Below, piece after piece: positions 6,284-13,389 of a stretch of DNA of 43,438 nt; positions within the stretch are counted from its first letter, which is position 1, and each line of letters opens with the position of its first letter. A program made the position numbers and the translations under genes. The notes under the pieces are model-generated. The model saw only the letters and a program-made list of their open reading frames with translations. It was not told the origin of the DNA and did not search any database. The stretch is from CADEEV01 sp964442185 (GTDB lineage: Bacteria; Acidobacteriota; Vicinamibacteria; Fen-336), in contig CAYTWT010000074.1 of the NCBI GenBank assembly GCA_964442185.1, forward strand, positions 1 through 43,438, read 5' to 3'.

Positions 6284-7300
6284 CTAGTTGATCGCGGCCA
6301 TGATCTCCGCGAAAGCCTCCTGCTTCACCTTGGCGCCGGAGCCGAACCACTGGCTCTCGAGCCGCGCCGCGCGCTTCTCGGTCTCGTCCTCGCCGCGCGT
6401 CGTCCGGTTGTGGTCGACGTACTCGGTGATGGCGTTGTACAGGCCCCAGGCCGTGCCGCGGACGCCGACGATGTCGGTGCCCTTGCCGGTCTCGGCCAGC
6501 TCGAGCACGCTCTTCTGGATCCGCGCGTTGCCGATCTCGCGCTCGCGCTGCTCTTCCGTCTTCACGGGGAAGACCTTGTCGAGCACGGCGCTGATCGCTG
6601 CCTTCGACAGCCGGACCTCGCCCATGCGGCCGAAGGCCTGGCCGACCTCGTCGTAATACTTCAGCGCGAGGCCGAGCGCGCGGGCGCCTTCCTCGAGCTT
6701 CTTGCTCTGGTCGCCGATGTGGCGGATCGAGATCGCCTCGCCTTCCTTGCCCTCCTTGACCTTGCTGCTGATCTTCCCGCTCGAGGTCGTCACGAAGAGC
6801 TCGGACAGAGCGGCGTTCAGCGTGTTCTGGCAGACGACGCGGATCGGGGTCTTCATCATCCGCTGCGCGAAGCCGCCGCTGTGGCCGTTGACCCACAGCA
6901 GGAACTTCTCGACGACGTCGCCCTTGACCGGCTCGAGGGCGCCAGGCAGCTTCACGAGCGCCCACACCTTCTCGCCGTTGCCGAGGGCGCCCGCGGTGTG
7001 CCACTGGACCTGGCCCTCGCAGATCATGGAGTTCAGGATCTCGAAGGCGGGCCGGTTCTGCATCGGGCGCCAGCTGGGCCCGCCGACGCCGATGATCTGG
7101 CCGTTGTCCTTCCGGCGGATCGCCTTGTGGGTGACCTTGACGGCGGTGTCGACCGTGGCCAGGTCGACGAGCTCGACCTCCCAATCGAGACCGGCCTTCA
7201 CGAGCATCTCGGCGGCCGTCACGTTGGCGGGGACTTCGACGCCGAGCCCGTGCCAGGGACGCGCGCCCACGTAAGCCATCGTCTGCACGTTCGCAACCAT
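6284..7300 (-). CDS. DUF932 phage/plasmid-like protein
   Basis: A 338-aa member of the DUF932 (phage/plasmid-like) family, shown by the N-terminal PWHGLGVEV segment, EMLVKAGLDWEVEL, the central QNTLNAAL motif and the C-terminal region ending GTAWGLYNAITEYVDH. AGGAGG lies five bases before the ATG. DUF932 proteins are widespread in phages and plasmids, and their biochemical role is not established; they often occur near recombination or replication genes, as here. Length and motif order look complete. Confidence 0.88.
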   Translation of the reverse strand: MVANVQTMAYVGARPWHGLGVEVPANVTAAEMLVKAGLDWEVELVDLATVDTAVKVTHKAIRRKDNGQIIGVGGPSWRPMQNRPAFEILNSMICEGQVQWHTAGALGNGEKVWALVKLPGALEPVKGDVVEKFLLWVNGHSGGFAQRMMKTPIRVVCQNTLNAALSELFVTTSSGKISSKVKEGKEGEAISIRHIGDQSKKLEEGARALGLALKYYDEVGQAFGRMGEVRLSKAAISAVLDKVFPVKTEEQREREIGNARIQKSVLELAETGKGTDIVGVRGTAWGLYNAITEYVDHNRTTRGEDETEKRAARLESQWFGSGAKVKQEAFAEIMAAIN

Positions 7301-7321
7301 AATCGCCTCCTACTGGTTTTT

Positions 7322-7342
7322 GCGGCCTCGACATGAGGCCGC
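7322..7342. repeat. 8-bp hairpin upstream of the DUF932 gene
   Basis: GCGGCCTC (7322-7329) pairs perfectly with 7335-7342 around a 5-base loop. On the leftward transcript it sits shortly before the DUF932 ribosome-binding site and is followed by an A run, not a U run, so it is not a terminator for that transcript. Confidence 0.5.
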
Positions 7343-7348
7343 CCCGAA

Positions 7349-7370
7349 CCGCCCCCCAAGCGGGGAGCGG
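7349..7370. repeat. 9-bp GC hairpin next to the first one
   Basis: Arms 7349-7357 and 7362-7370 pair with one G-U wobble around a 4-base loop. With the neighbouring hairpin it forms a tandem pair that fills the only large gap between the 182-aa gene and the DUF932 gene. Confidence 0.5.
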
Positions 7371-7377
7371 GCGCGGG

Positions 7378-7926
7378 TTACTCGACTTTCGATCCGGCAC
7401 GTCCGGCCGCGCGCTCAAGAGCCCCGAGGCTGCGCTTCGCTTTCTTCATCCTCGTGGTGAGCGCCTTGATCTTCCGCTCCAGACGGATGACCTGTGCGCG
7501 ACGTCGTTCGATCAGTTTTGCGCGGGCTTCGTCCTTGGTCGATGCGGGGGCTTCCGGCTTTTCGTGGCGCCTAAGCGAGCCGGTGAGCCAGCCGTGCTTA
7601 ATGGCGTACTTCCGAAGCTTCACCTCCAGGCGGGCGTGCTTCTTCGAATGGGGACGGTCCTCCCCGTTGGTACGGCGGAAGTACCAGTGGCTGAACAGGT
7701 GAAGGAGGTCGATCCAGCCGTTTCCCGCGTTGATCCGGTACGTGCCTTGGTGCGTCCACGTAACACGGTTGCCCGACGTCTCGACGCACGGAAGGGGGAA
7801 CTTGTTTCCTGTCAGGTGGCGGTACATTTTACGGACCGCCTTCTCCGCTTCTCCGAAGGTCAGCGTCTGGACGGGCGCGACCTGTTGGATGGCATTCACC
7901 TTGTCGTAAGCCTGCGCGATGTTCAC
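7378..7926 (-). CDS. 182-aa phage protein with His-rich LLHLFSHW motif
   Basis: The GTG at 7926 overlaps the previous stop (GTGA). The central region reads GWIDLLHLFSHWYF, then RPHSKKHARLEVKLRKYAIKHGWLTG; the His residues in H-x3-SH and PHSKKH could form a metal site, though no standard HExxH is present. Related phage proteins with a W-x-x-LxHxxSH core and a GWLxG end are common in early regions and have no assigned function. The C-terminal 60 residues are a very basic helix (RRRAQVIRLERKIK), suggesting nucleic-acid binding. Confidence 0.62.
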   Translation of the reverse strand: MNIAQAYDKVNAIQQVAPVQTLTFGEAEKAVRKMYRHLTGNKFPLPCVETSGNRVTWTHQGTYRINAGNGWIDLLHLFSHWYFRRTNGEDRPHSKKHARLEVKLRKYAIKHGWLTGSLRRHEKPEAPASTKDEARAKLIERRRAQVIRLERKIKALTTRMKKAKRSLGALERAAGRAGSKVE

Positions 7927-8183
7927 GAGCGCACCCCCTGGTCCGAGACCGCCAGCGCGAGCTCGTCGATCTCGTTCTTCACGTTCTGGATCCGCGTGAT
8001 CCGGTCGCAGTGCTCGGCGATGGCCTTCGTGAGCGCATCCGGCCCCTGGGGATAGAAGTCGCGGCCGTTCGGCGCGGCGCCGCGCAGCGCGACGATGGCG
8101 GCCTCGAGTGCGTTGGATGCCGCGCAGAGCTGCTCGACGAGCTCGTCCTGCGAGGTGCCGTTCATGTGGACGGTGGGGATCAT
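7923..8183 (-). CDS. 86-aa conserved small phage protein
   Basis: Contains LVEQLCAASNALEAA and PNGRDFYPQG followed by a helical region ending in RITRIQNVKNEIDELAL. The NGRDFYPQG-like turn with flanking helices recurs in small early proteins of many podo- and siphophages; function unknown. The ATG at 8183 overlaps the upstream stop as TGATG; an internal ATG at 8165 is the alternative. Second gene of the leftward early operon. Confidence 0.6.
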   Translation of the reverse strand: MIPTVHMNGTSQDELVEQLCAASNALEAAIVALRGAAPNGRDFYPQGPDALTKAIAEHCDRITRIQNVKNEIDELALAVSDQGVRS

Positions 8184-8440
8184 CACGAGCGCACCTCTTC
8201 CCCGTACTTGAGCACCGCGGCGGCGCGGCGCGCAGGGCAACCGCCGATCCAGCTATCGCAGGTGCCGACGTTCTTCACGCTGGCCTGTTCGACGACCTTC
8301 CCGTCACGGATGATTGCATCGCAGTACCGGAAGTGCGTACCGTTCATGCACTCAACGGTATGATTGCCCCCGAAGTAGATCGGCATCACAGCGCCAATCT
8401 CAACGCGGCGACCTTGAATCTCGACCGTCGGAACCACCAT
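8183..8440 (-). CDS. 85-aa hypothetical, first gene of the leftward operon
   Basis: Begins MVVPTVEIQGRRVEIG with AAGGAGG five bases before the ATG, which settles the start although the frame is open further upstream to 8605. The protein is mostly beta strands with several Cys residues near the end (GTCDSWIGGCPARRAA). It would be translated from a leader of about 130 bases. As the first gene from the leftward promoter it is a candidate immediate-early factor, but no domain is recognised. Confidence 0.6.
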   Translation of the reverse strand: MVVPTVEIQGRRVEIGAVMPIYFGGNHTVECMNGTHFRYCDAIIRDGKVVEQASVKNVGTCDSWIGGCPARRAAAVLKYGEEVRS

Positions 8441-8493
8441 GCGTGCCTCCTTCGAACCGTCGTGACCCCCGCCGAATCCAAAGGTGTGTCCGA

Positions 8494-8573
8494 GTTGCGA
8501 GACACGAAGCACAGAGACAGACTCGGCGGGGATCGCGGCGGTCGGTTTCAGTTCCATGTTCATGTCTCGCAAC
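8494..8573. promoter_or_regulatory. 11-bp inverted repeat in the divergent control region
   Basis: GTTGCGAGACA at 8494-8504 has an exact inverted copy, TGTCTCGCAAC, at 8563-8573. The second arm covers the expected start point of the leftward promoter; the first lies about 70 bases downstream in the leader. It could be a pair of operators bound by a repressor dimer or looped, or a stem in the leader RNA. A half-related GTCTC/GAGAC pair also overlaps the second arm. Confidence 0.45.
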
Positions 8574-8577
8574 AGTG

Positions 8578-8605
8578 AGACTATCATCTTATCGGCCAGT
8601 GTCAA
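8578..8605 (-). promoter_or_regulatory. Leftward early promoter (sigma70-like)
   Basis: On the minus strand a consensus TTGACA (8605-8600) is followed 16 bp later by TAGTCT (8583-8578). The -35 is perfect and the -10 weak. It faces the whole leftward early operon, leaving a leader of roughly 130 bases before the first strong ribosome-binding site. Confidence 0.55.
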
Positions 8606-8646
8606 GCAGTAATCCGAAAAGATTTCACGAATCGCTACGAATCCTG

Positions 8647-8675
8647 TTGATCGGTGCCGGAGCGCGTGGTAGATT
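8647..8675 (+). promoter_or_regulatory. Rightward early promoter (sigma70-like)
   Basis: TTGATC (8647-8652) and TAGATT (8670-8675) with 17-bp spacing, about 40 bases before the replication gene's start. It diverges from the leftward promoter, giving the usual two-way early control region. Confidence 0.5.
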
Positions 8676-8715
8676 CACTTCTGTTAGCGGGCACGATTAC
8701 AGTAAGGAGAGAGGA

Positions 8716-9639
8716 ATGTACAGCAAGCTTTTCAGCAGCATCGTCAACTCATCGATCTGGTCCGAGGACTCCGACGTCCGCGTCCTGTGGGTCACGCTGA
8801 TGGCCATGGCCGACCAGCGAGGGTTCATCTTCGGCAGCGTCAGCGGGCTGGCCAGGATCACGAGCATCCCCATCGAGAAGGTTCTCGCGACGATGGAGAA
8901 GTTCCTGGCGCCGGATCCGCTGTCGTCCGATGCGTCGAGGGCGCCCGAAAGGGGCGGACGACGGATCGAAGTTGTGGACGGCGGGTGGCGGATGTTCAAC
9001 TACGACCACTACAACCACATCAAAGACGCCGACGACCGAAGAGCTCAAGTGCGCGAAGCCGTTCAGCGCCATCGCCTTAAAAAGCGTAATCAACTTGGTA
9101 ATCAAATGTTATCAAGCGTAACTGAAAGTAATACCTCAGCTCATACTCAGACTCATGCTCAGACTCATCTCAAAAGAAAGAAGGATGGCGTCGAGCCGTC
9201 GAAGACTCCGGCTCCGACGCCGCCGGTTCCCCCCGAACTTGGGGCTCTCGAGCTCTACCGGACGGACGAGAAGCTGATCCGGCAGTTCCCGACGCTCCTC
9301 GCCGCATGGAGGGCCGCGTACCCAGGAATCAGCGTCGAGGGCGAGATCCGAAAGGCCCACGCCTGGGAGGTCGCCAACCCATCGATGCGGAAGAAGAACC
9401 GGCCACGGTTCCTCCAGAACTGGCTGAGCAAGAGCCAGGATCAGGGCCCGAGGAACGGCCGCTTCGCCGTCAACCCCCAGTCCGAAGCGTCGAAGCATCA
9501 GGGCAAGTGGAAGGACTGCACCCGATGCGAAGGACGGCGCGTGGTCTACTCGAAGGTCACGAGCGAACGAACCGGCCAGGAGCACGAGGCCGTCTCAAAC
9601 TGCGGCGCCTGCAACGGCAGCGGGAGGATCGCCCAGTGA
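8716..9639 (+). CDS. Phage replisome organizer with C-terminal zinc finger
   Basis: A 307-aa protein. Residues 1-95 resemble the winged-helix N-terminus of phage replication proteins (SIWSEDSDVRVLWVTLMAMAD, an ITSIPIEKVLATMEKF recognition-helix region, and WRMFNYDHYN). A basic, Gln/Thr/Ser-rich linker follows, then a helical domain ending NRPRFLQNWLSK. The last 45 residues carry CTRCEGRR and CGACNGSG, a DnaJ-type zinc finger. The family binds origin repeats and helps load the host helicase, as lambda O or DnaT-like organisers do. Here the gene is first after the rightward promoter, with no phage helicase or polymerase in view, which fits reliance on host replication enzymes. AAGGAG sits upstream of the ATG at 8716; the longer open frame is not favoured. 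Confidence 0.78.
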   Translation: MYSKLFSSIVNSSIWSEDSDVRVLWVTLMAMADQRGFIFGSVSGLARITSIPIEKVLATMEKFLAPDPLSSDASRAPERGGRRIEVVDGGWRMFNYDHYNHIKDADDRRAQVREAVQRHRLKKRNQLGNQMLSSVTESNTSAHTQTHAQTHLKRKKDGVEPSKTPAPTPPVPPELGALELYRTDEKLIRQFPTLLAAWRAAYPGISVEGEIRKAHAWEVANPSMRKKNRPRFLQNWLSKSQDQGPRNGRFAVNPQSEASKHQGKWKDCTRCEGRRVVYSKVTSERTGQEHEAVSNCGACNGSGRIAQ

Positions 9640-9848
9640 ACTCGCAGACTCAGAGCGCTCAGCCGCTCAAGCTCGAGGTCCAGCAACTCATCCAGCGGAA
9701 GATCATGGACGGCTGCTTCATGTGCAGGTGGATCCACCAATCCCTATCCAACGACGGGCACCTTCAGAACTGGCCGCTCGAGGAGGGCACCGGCCCGCTT
9801 TTCCCCGTGGCCGGACAGATCTATCACCTGAAACAGGAACTGAAATAG
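9636..9848 (+). CDS. 70-aa hypothetical protein
   Basis: The GTG start overlaps the replication gene's stop as GTGA. The sequence has a helical start (LKLEVQQLIQRKI), a Cys pair (CFMC) and a C-terminal FPVAGQIYHLKQELK. No family is recognised. Coupling to the replication gene suggests it belongs to the early rightward set. Confidence 0.55.
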   Translation: MNSQTQSAQPLKLEVQQLIQRKIMDGCFMCRWIHQSLSNDGHLQNWPLEEGTGPLFPVAGQIYHLKQELK

Positions 9849-9891
9849 GAGGCACGGGCAAAGGACAGGATTGAACCAAAAGGAGAAGGCT

Positions 9892-10065
9892 ATGGTGTGG
9901 AAGTGCCATTACTGCGACATCGGATCAGTGAAAGAACTTCCAGCCGAGTGCCAGGCGTGCGGTGCTCAACTGACGAGGCCGGTGGATGAGATGTCGCTTA
10001 CCGAGCTTCATGCGGCGCAAGTGAAAGAGGCTCATCGCCGGTCAGAGATGACGTTGGCGTGTTAG
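9892..10065 (+). CDS. 57-aa rubredoxin-type zinc-ribbon protein
   Basis: Begins MVWKCHYCDIGSVKELPAEC with a CxxC pair, and a second CQACG pair about 15 residues later, the layout of a zinc ribbon. AAAAGGAG sits six bases upstream of the ATG at 9892, so the upstream TTG at 9871 is not needed. A short helical tail (LTELHAAQVKEAHR) follows. No partner can be named. Confidence 0.65.
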   Translation: MVWKCHYCDIGSVKELPAECQACGAQLTRPVDEMSLTELHAAQVKEAHRRSEMTLAC

Positions 10066-10079
10066 TGACCGAGGGTGAC

Positions 10080-10142
10080 ATGAAAAAGATCAAACGAGAG
10101 ACGGTGGCAGGTTGGATGCGGTGCCTGGACGAGCAAGCTTGA
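10080..10142 (+). CDS. Possible 20-aa peptide
   Basis: A 20-codon frame (MKKIKRETVAGWMRCLDEQA) with GAGGGT upstream fills most of the gap between two early genes. It is basic and helical. Nothing but position and the ribosome-binding-like sequence supports translation. Confidence 0.25.
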   Translation: MKKIKRETVAGWMRCLDEQA

Positions 10143-10182
10143 TCGCGTGGCCGGAAGGTGGCAGACTCGAGGGAGGAGAGAC

Positions 10183-10458
10183 ATGGCCGATGAGGTGACA
10201 TTCGAGGACATCGTGGAGTCGCTTCCCGATGACGCGCTGTTGGCCGACGGTTTCGAAGACGCGCTCATCGGAGTGGCGGAAACCGCCGAGGGCCTGGCGG
10301 CCCTGTACGACCGAGCGAAGTGCATCAAGATCCCGGTGGACCGTGACGGAATGACGGACGATGACGCCAACGAGTTTTTCGACTACAACGTCATCCGCGG
10401 CGCCGTCCAGATGGGTCCAGGGGCGCCCGTGTTCGGTGAGATCATGAGGGCGAAGTAA
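10183..10458 (+). CDS. 91-aa conserved phage protein
   Basis: An acidic protein starting MADEVTFEDIVESLPDDALL after GGAGGAG. The pattern FEDALIGVAE...YDRAKCIKI...GMTDDDANEFFDYNVI...GAPVF matches a short, frequent phage family in which a helical first half is followed by 'EFFxyNVxGAxxGxxTPVF'; function unknown. Its stop overlaps the start of the small terminase gene. Confidence 0.65.
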   Translation: MADEVTFEDIVESLPDDALLADGFEDALIGVAETAEGLAALYDRAKCIKIPVDRDGMTDDDANEFFDYNVIRGAVQMGPGAPVFGEIMRAK

Positions 10459-10889
10459 TGGCACAGACAGGCACAAAGAAGTGGGAACCGAGCGCGAGGC
10501 AGCGCGCGCTCCTTGAGTCTGCGCAAGAGGGCGGCTACAACCGCTCGCTGATCGCCATCTGCCAATCGGCTGGTGTGCCACGCCGGACGGTCTACAACTG
10601 GTTCGACTCGGATGCAGACTTCGCGAAGGAATGGGCCGAGGCGCCGAAGCGCGAGCTGCACCGGCACCTGCCTGGTGTGTGGCTCGCCCTGATCAAGAAG
10701 GCGAACAAGGGCGACACGACCGCGATCCGCCTGCTCTTCGAGATCGCTGGCATCTACGTGCCGACCGCGAAGCAGGAGTTCAGCGGCGGCCTCACGCTCG
10801 AGCAGCTGATCCTCGGCACGGGCAACGGCAAGCTGAACGGAAACGGGAACGGCGCCCACATCGAGCCGCCGTTCAGGAAGCAGGCATGA
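10458..10889 (+). CDS. terS: Terminase small subunit-like HTH protein
   Basis: A 143-aa protein with an N-terminal helix-turn-helix (residues 20-55: LIAICQSAGVPRRTVYNW) of the type used by phage small terminases and related homeodomain-like proteins to bind pac or cos DNA. A helical middle (LALIKKANKGDTTAIRLLFEIAGI) would mediate ring formation, and a Gly/Asn-rich tail follows. Its place about 1 kb before the large terminase fits. A plain phage DNA-binding regulator is the alternative, since four small genes separate the two subunits. Confidence 0.72.
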   Translation: MAQTGTKKWEPSARQRALLESAQEGGYNRSLIAICQSAGVPRRTVYNWFDSDADFAKEWAEAPKRELHRHLPGVWLALIKKANKGDTTAIRLLFEIAGIYVPTAKQEFSGGLTLEQLILGTGNGKLNGNGNGAHIEPPFRKQA

Positions 10890-11311
10890 GCGACAAGCCG
10901 GTCAAGCAGTGGTGCCAAGATCACTGGTCGAGGGTCTGTGCAATCCCAAAGGCCAGCGGCATCGTCGCATCGATCTACCTCATGAGCACCGTCATGGCCG
11001 ACGAAGAGTTCATGCAGCGCGCTGGGTTCGACAAGGAGAAGGGCACGAAGGCCGATGCGAGTCCCGCGGTGGTGAACGCGCTGATCGCGGAGATCGGGCC
11101 GATCTGCTGCTGGCTCGGGGAGGATGGCTTTGAGCACCTGATGCAGTCGTGCCGGACGGATTCGCCGAGGACGACCTGTCCATCGTGCGGCATCCTGACG
11201 TTCGATGGCGCCTGGGATCGAAAGAACAAGAAAGGGATCATGCTGCACCGCGGTGGGGCGTGGGACTGCGAGCAGGCGCGAGAGATGGAGAAACCGAAGG
11301 AGGCACGATGA
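10886..11311 (+). CDS. 141-aa hypothetical protein with CxxC motif
   Basis: ATGA overlap with the small terminase stop sets the start at 10886. The first 85 residues are helical (GIVASIYLMSTVMADEEFMQ); the second half has CPSCGILTFDG and later a single Cys near the end (GGAWDC), possibly a small metal site. No known family is recognised. It is co-translated with the packaging genes. Confidence 0.55.
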   Translation: MSDKPVKQWCQDHWSRVCAIPKASGIVASIYLMSTVMADEEFMQRAGFDKEKGTKADASPAVVNALIAEIGPICCWLGEDGFEHLMQSCRTDSPRTTCPSCGILTFDGAWDRKNKKGIMLHRGGAWDCEQAREMEKPKEAR

Positions 11312-11523
11312 AGATCACGATCACCATCGAGGACACGCCAGGCAACAAGGTCAAGGTCGTGGCCACGCCGACGTTCGAGACGATCATGAAGATGATCGTC
11401 AGCGGCGAAGACACCACGAGCGCCATGGGCTACGCGCTCAAGTGCATCAACACGATCCGCGAGGAGTCGCAGCGCCAGGGCCCGACGAAGATCCTGATCC
11501 CGCGCCGCAGGCTGGTGCACTGA
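11308..11523 (+). CDS. 71-aa conserved small phage protein
   Basis: Starts MKITITIEDTPGNKVKVVA, a beta hairpin, then a helix (TSAMGYALKCINTIREES) and a C-terminal ILIPRRRLVH. This beta-beta-alpha layout ending in IxIPRR recurs in many phage early or packaging regions, with no assigned role. ATGA overlap at the start; one-base TGATG overlap at the end. Confidence 0.6.
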   Translation: MKITITIEDTPGNKVKVVATPTFETIMKMIVSGEDTTSAMGYALKCINTIREESQRQGPTKILIPRRRLVH

Positions 11524-11834
11524 TGGGAGAATTCCTTCCCGACTTCGATCCGCAGCCGCAGGACAAGCCGAAGCGCTGGAACTGCTGCCCAGGCTCGAAG
11601 GTCCGGCTCTTCTTCGGCTTCGAGACCAGGGCCGTCGACCCGCTCGATCCGACGAAGGGCAACGAGCGCAAGATGCTCGCGACCATCGAGTGCCTGAAGT
11701 GCCTCAAGCTGCTCGACGTCGAGAACGTCCACGCGCTGGCCATCGTCGGCGACATCATGGAGCTCATCCCGACGGCCGAGAAGCAGGCGCGGGTCTACAA
11801 GAAAGCGAGGGACAGATGGCTAAAGCAAAAGTGA
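11523..11834 (+). CDS. 103-aa hypothetical protein, Cys-containing
   Basis: Overlaps the upstream stop (TGATG). Contains RWNCCPGSKVRLFFGF and later ECLKCLKLLD, so two Cys pairs may bind a metal. The C-terminus is helical and basic (ARVYKKARDRWLKQK). Function unknown; it lies in the run of small genes between the terminase subunits. Confidence 0.55.
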   Translation: MGEFLPDFDPQPQDKPKRWNCCPGSKVRLFFGFETRAVDPLDPTKGNERKMLATIECLKCLKLLDVENVHALAIVGDIMELIPTAEKQARVYKKARDRWLKQK

Positions 11835-11908
11835 AACGCAAGGCGAAGCGGGCGAAGCGGGCGAAGAAGAAGACCACAACGTATCCATCGACCTACCGCG
11901 GCTATTGA
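11816..11908 (+). CDS. 30-aa Lys/Arg-rich peptide
   Basis: A very basic 30-residue peptide with repeated KRAKRAKK units, beginning MAKAKVKRK. It overlaps the previous gene by 19 bases and the large terminase start by one base. A short basic peptide here could bind DNA or protein during packaging, but that is inference. Similar Lys-rich small ORFs precede terminases in other phages. Confidence 0.45.
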   Translation: MAKAKVKRKAKRAKRAKKKTTTYPSTYRGY

Positions 11909-13341
11909 TGTCCGAGACAGGCCACGACCGCTTGGTCCGTTGGCGCGACGATCCGCTCGCGTTCGTGCGCGAGACGTTCAACGTCGAGCCTGATGGGTGG
12001 CAGGCCGAAGCGCTGACCTCCTTCTCTCCGAAGTTCAAGCACAAGCGCATCGGCGTCCGAGCGTGCAAGAACCCTGGCAAGACTACGCTCGACGCCTGGC
12101 TGATGTGGAACTTCATGCTCACCCGCCCGCATCCGAAAATCATCGCCACCTCGATCAGCGGGCCGAACCTCGCGGACGGTCTCTGGTCCGAGCTCTCGAA
12201 GTGGCAGAAGCGCAGCCCGCTGCTCGAACAGACGTTCACATGGGCGCGCACGCAGATCACGTCGAACGAGCACCCGTCGACGTGGTTCATGGCCGCTCGC
12301 CAGTGGTCGCAGTCGGCGAGCTCAGAGAAGCAGGCCGACACGCTCGCGGGCAAGCACGCCGACTATATGCTCTTCGTGCTCGACGAGGTCGGCGGCATTC
12401 CGCGCGCGGTGCTCGCAGCGGCCGAGGCGGCGCTCGGATCCGGCATCGAGACGCGCCTCGTGATCACCGGCAACCCGACGTCGCTCGAGAGCCCGCTGTA
12501 CGACGCCTGCACGAAGGATCGCCATCTCTGGAAGCTGTTCGAGCTGACCGGCGATCCCGACGATCCGAACAGGGCGCCGCGCGTCGACATCGAATGGGCG
12601 CGCGAGCAGATCGAGAAGTGGGGACGCGACAATCCCTACGTCCTGGCCAACGTCTTCGGCAAGTTCCCGCCCGCGTCCATCAACGCGCTGCTCGGCGTCG
12701 ACGAGGTCACGGCCGCCATGAAGCGCACCCTGCGCGAGGATCAGTACAGCTTCGCGCAGAAGCGGCTCGGGATCGACGTCGCGCGCTTCGGCGACGACCG
12801 GACGATCATCGCCCCCAGGCAGGGCCTCGCCGCGTTCAGGATGGCCGAGATGCGCAACGCCCGCACGCACGAGATCGCGGCGCGCGTGGCGAAGTCCAAG
12901 CTGACGTGGGGTTCCGAGATGGAGTTCGTCGACGAGACCGGAGGCTGGGGCGCTGGCGTGGTCGACGCGCTGCTCCAGGCCGGTCACTCACCCGTGCCGG
13001 TGAACTTCGCTGGTAAGGCGGTCGACTCGAGGTACGCGAACAAGCGGGCCGAGATGCACTTCCTCATGGCCGAGTGGGTGAAGCGCGGCGGCGCCCTGCC
13101 GAACGATCCCGAGCTGCTGCGAGAGCTGACCGCGATGACGTACACGTTCCACCACGGCAAGCTGATCATGGAGGACAAGGACCAGATCAAGCAGCGCCTC
13201 GGGTTCTCGCCCGACAAGGCCGACGCGCTCTGCATGACGTTCGCGATGCCGGAGATGCCCGCGGCGGCGATGATGTGGCCAGGGAGCGACAGCTCGAAGC
13301 TCAAGTCCGAATGGGATCCACACTCGACAGAAAGGGCTTGA
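11908..13341 (+). CDS. terL: Terminase large subunit
   Basis: A 477-aa packaging motor. The ATPase half has a Walker A, ACKNPGKT (52-59), a Walker B ending VLDE (about 157-160) and a following ITGNPT coupling motif. The nuclease half has GIDVARFGDDRT (about 288-299), VDETGGWGAG (about 341-350) and DKADAL (about 437), the three acidic positions of the RNase H-like fold. It would cut and pump concatemeric DNA into the prohead through the portal. Length and order are normal for podoviruses. The Walker A lacks the usual glycine two residues before GKT (proline here). The ATG at 11908 overlaps the previous stop. Confidence 0.93.
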   Translation: MSETGHDRLVRWRDDPLAFVRETFNVEPDGWQAEALTSFSPKFKHKRIGVRACKNPGKTTLDAWLMWNFMLTRPHPKIIATSISGPNLADGLWSELSKWQKRSPLLEQTFTWARTQITSNEHPSTWFMAARQWSQSASSEKQADTLAGKHADYMLFVLDEVGGIPRAVLAAAEAALGSGIETRLVITGNPTSLESPLYDACTKDRHLWKLFELTGDPDDPNRAPRVDIEWAREQIEKWGRDNPYVLANVFGKFPPASINALLGVDEVTAAMKRTLREDQYSFAQKRLGIDVARFGDDRTIIAPRQGLAAFRMAEMRNARTHEIAARVAKSKLTWGSEMEFVDETGGWGAGVVDALLQAGHSPVPVNFAGKAVDSRYANKRAEMHFLMAEWVKRGGALPNDPELLRELTAMTYTFHHGKLIMEDKDQIKQRLGFSPDKADALCMTFAMPEMPAAAMMWPGSDSSKLKSEWDPHSTERA

Positions 13342-13354
13342 CTCCACGCGATCC

Positions 13355-13382
13355 TTGACTCTACCGGCAGAGCCGATAGACT
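13355..13382 (+). promoter_or_regulatory. Candidate promoter before the GNAT gene
   Basis: TTGACT (13355-13360), 16-bp spacer, TAGACT (13377-13382). It lies in the 48-base gap between the large terminase and the acetyltransferase and would start transcripts within a few bases of the GTG at 13390, suggesting a leaderless or nearly leaderless message and independent expression of the structural genes. Confidence 0.45.
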
Positions 13383-13389
13383 TCATGGC

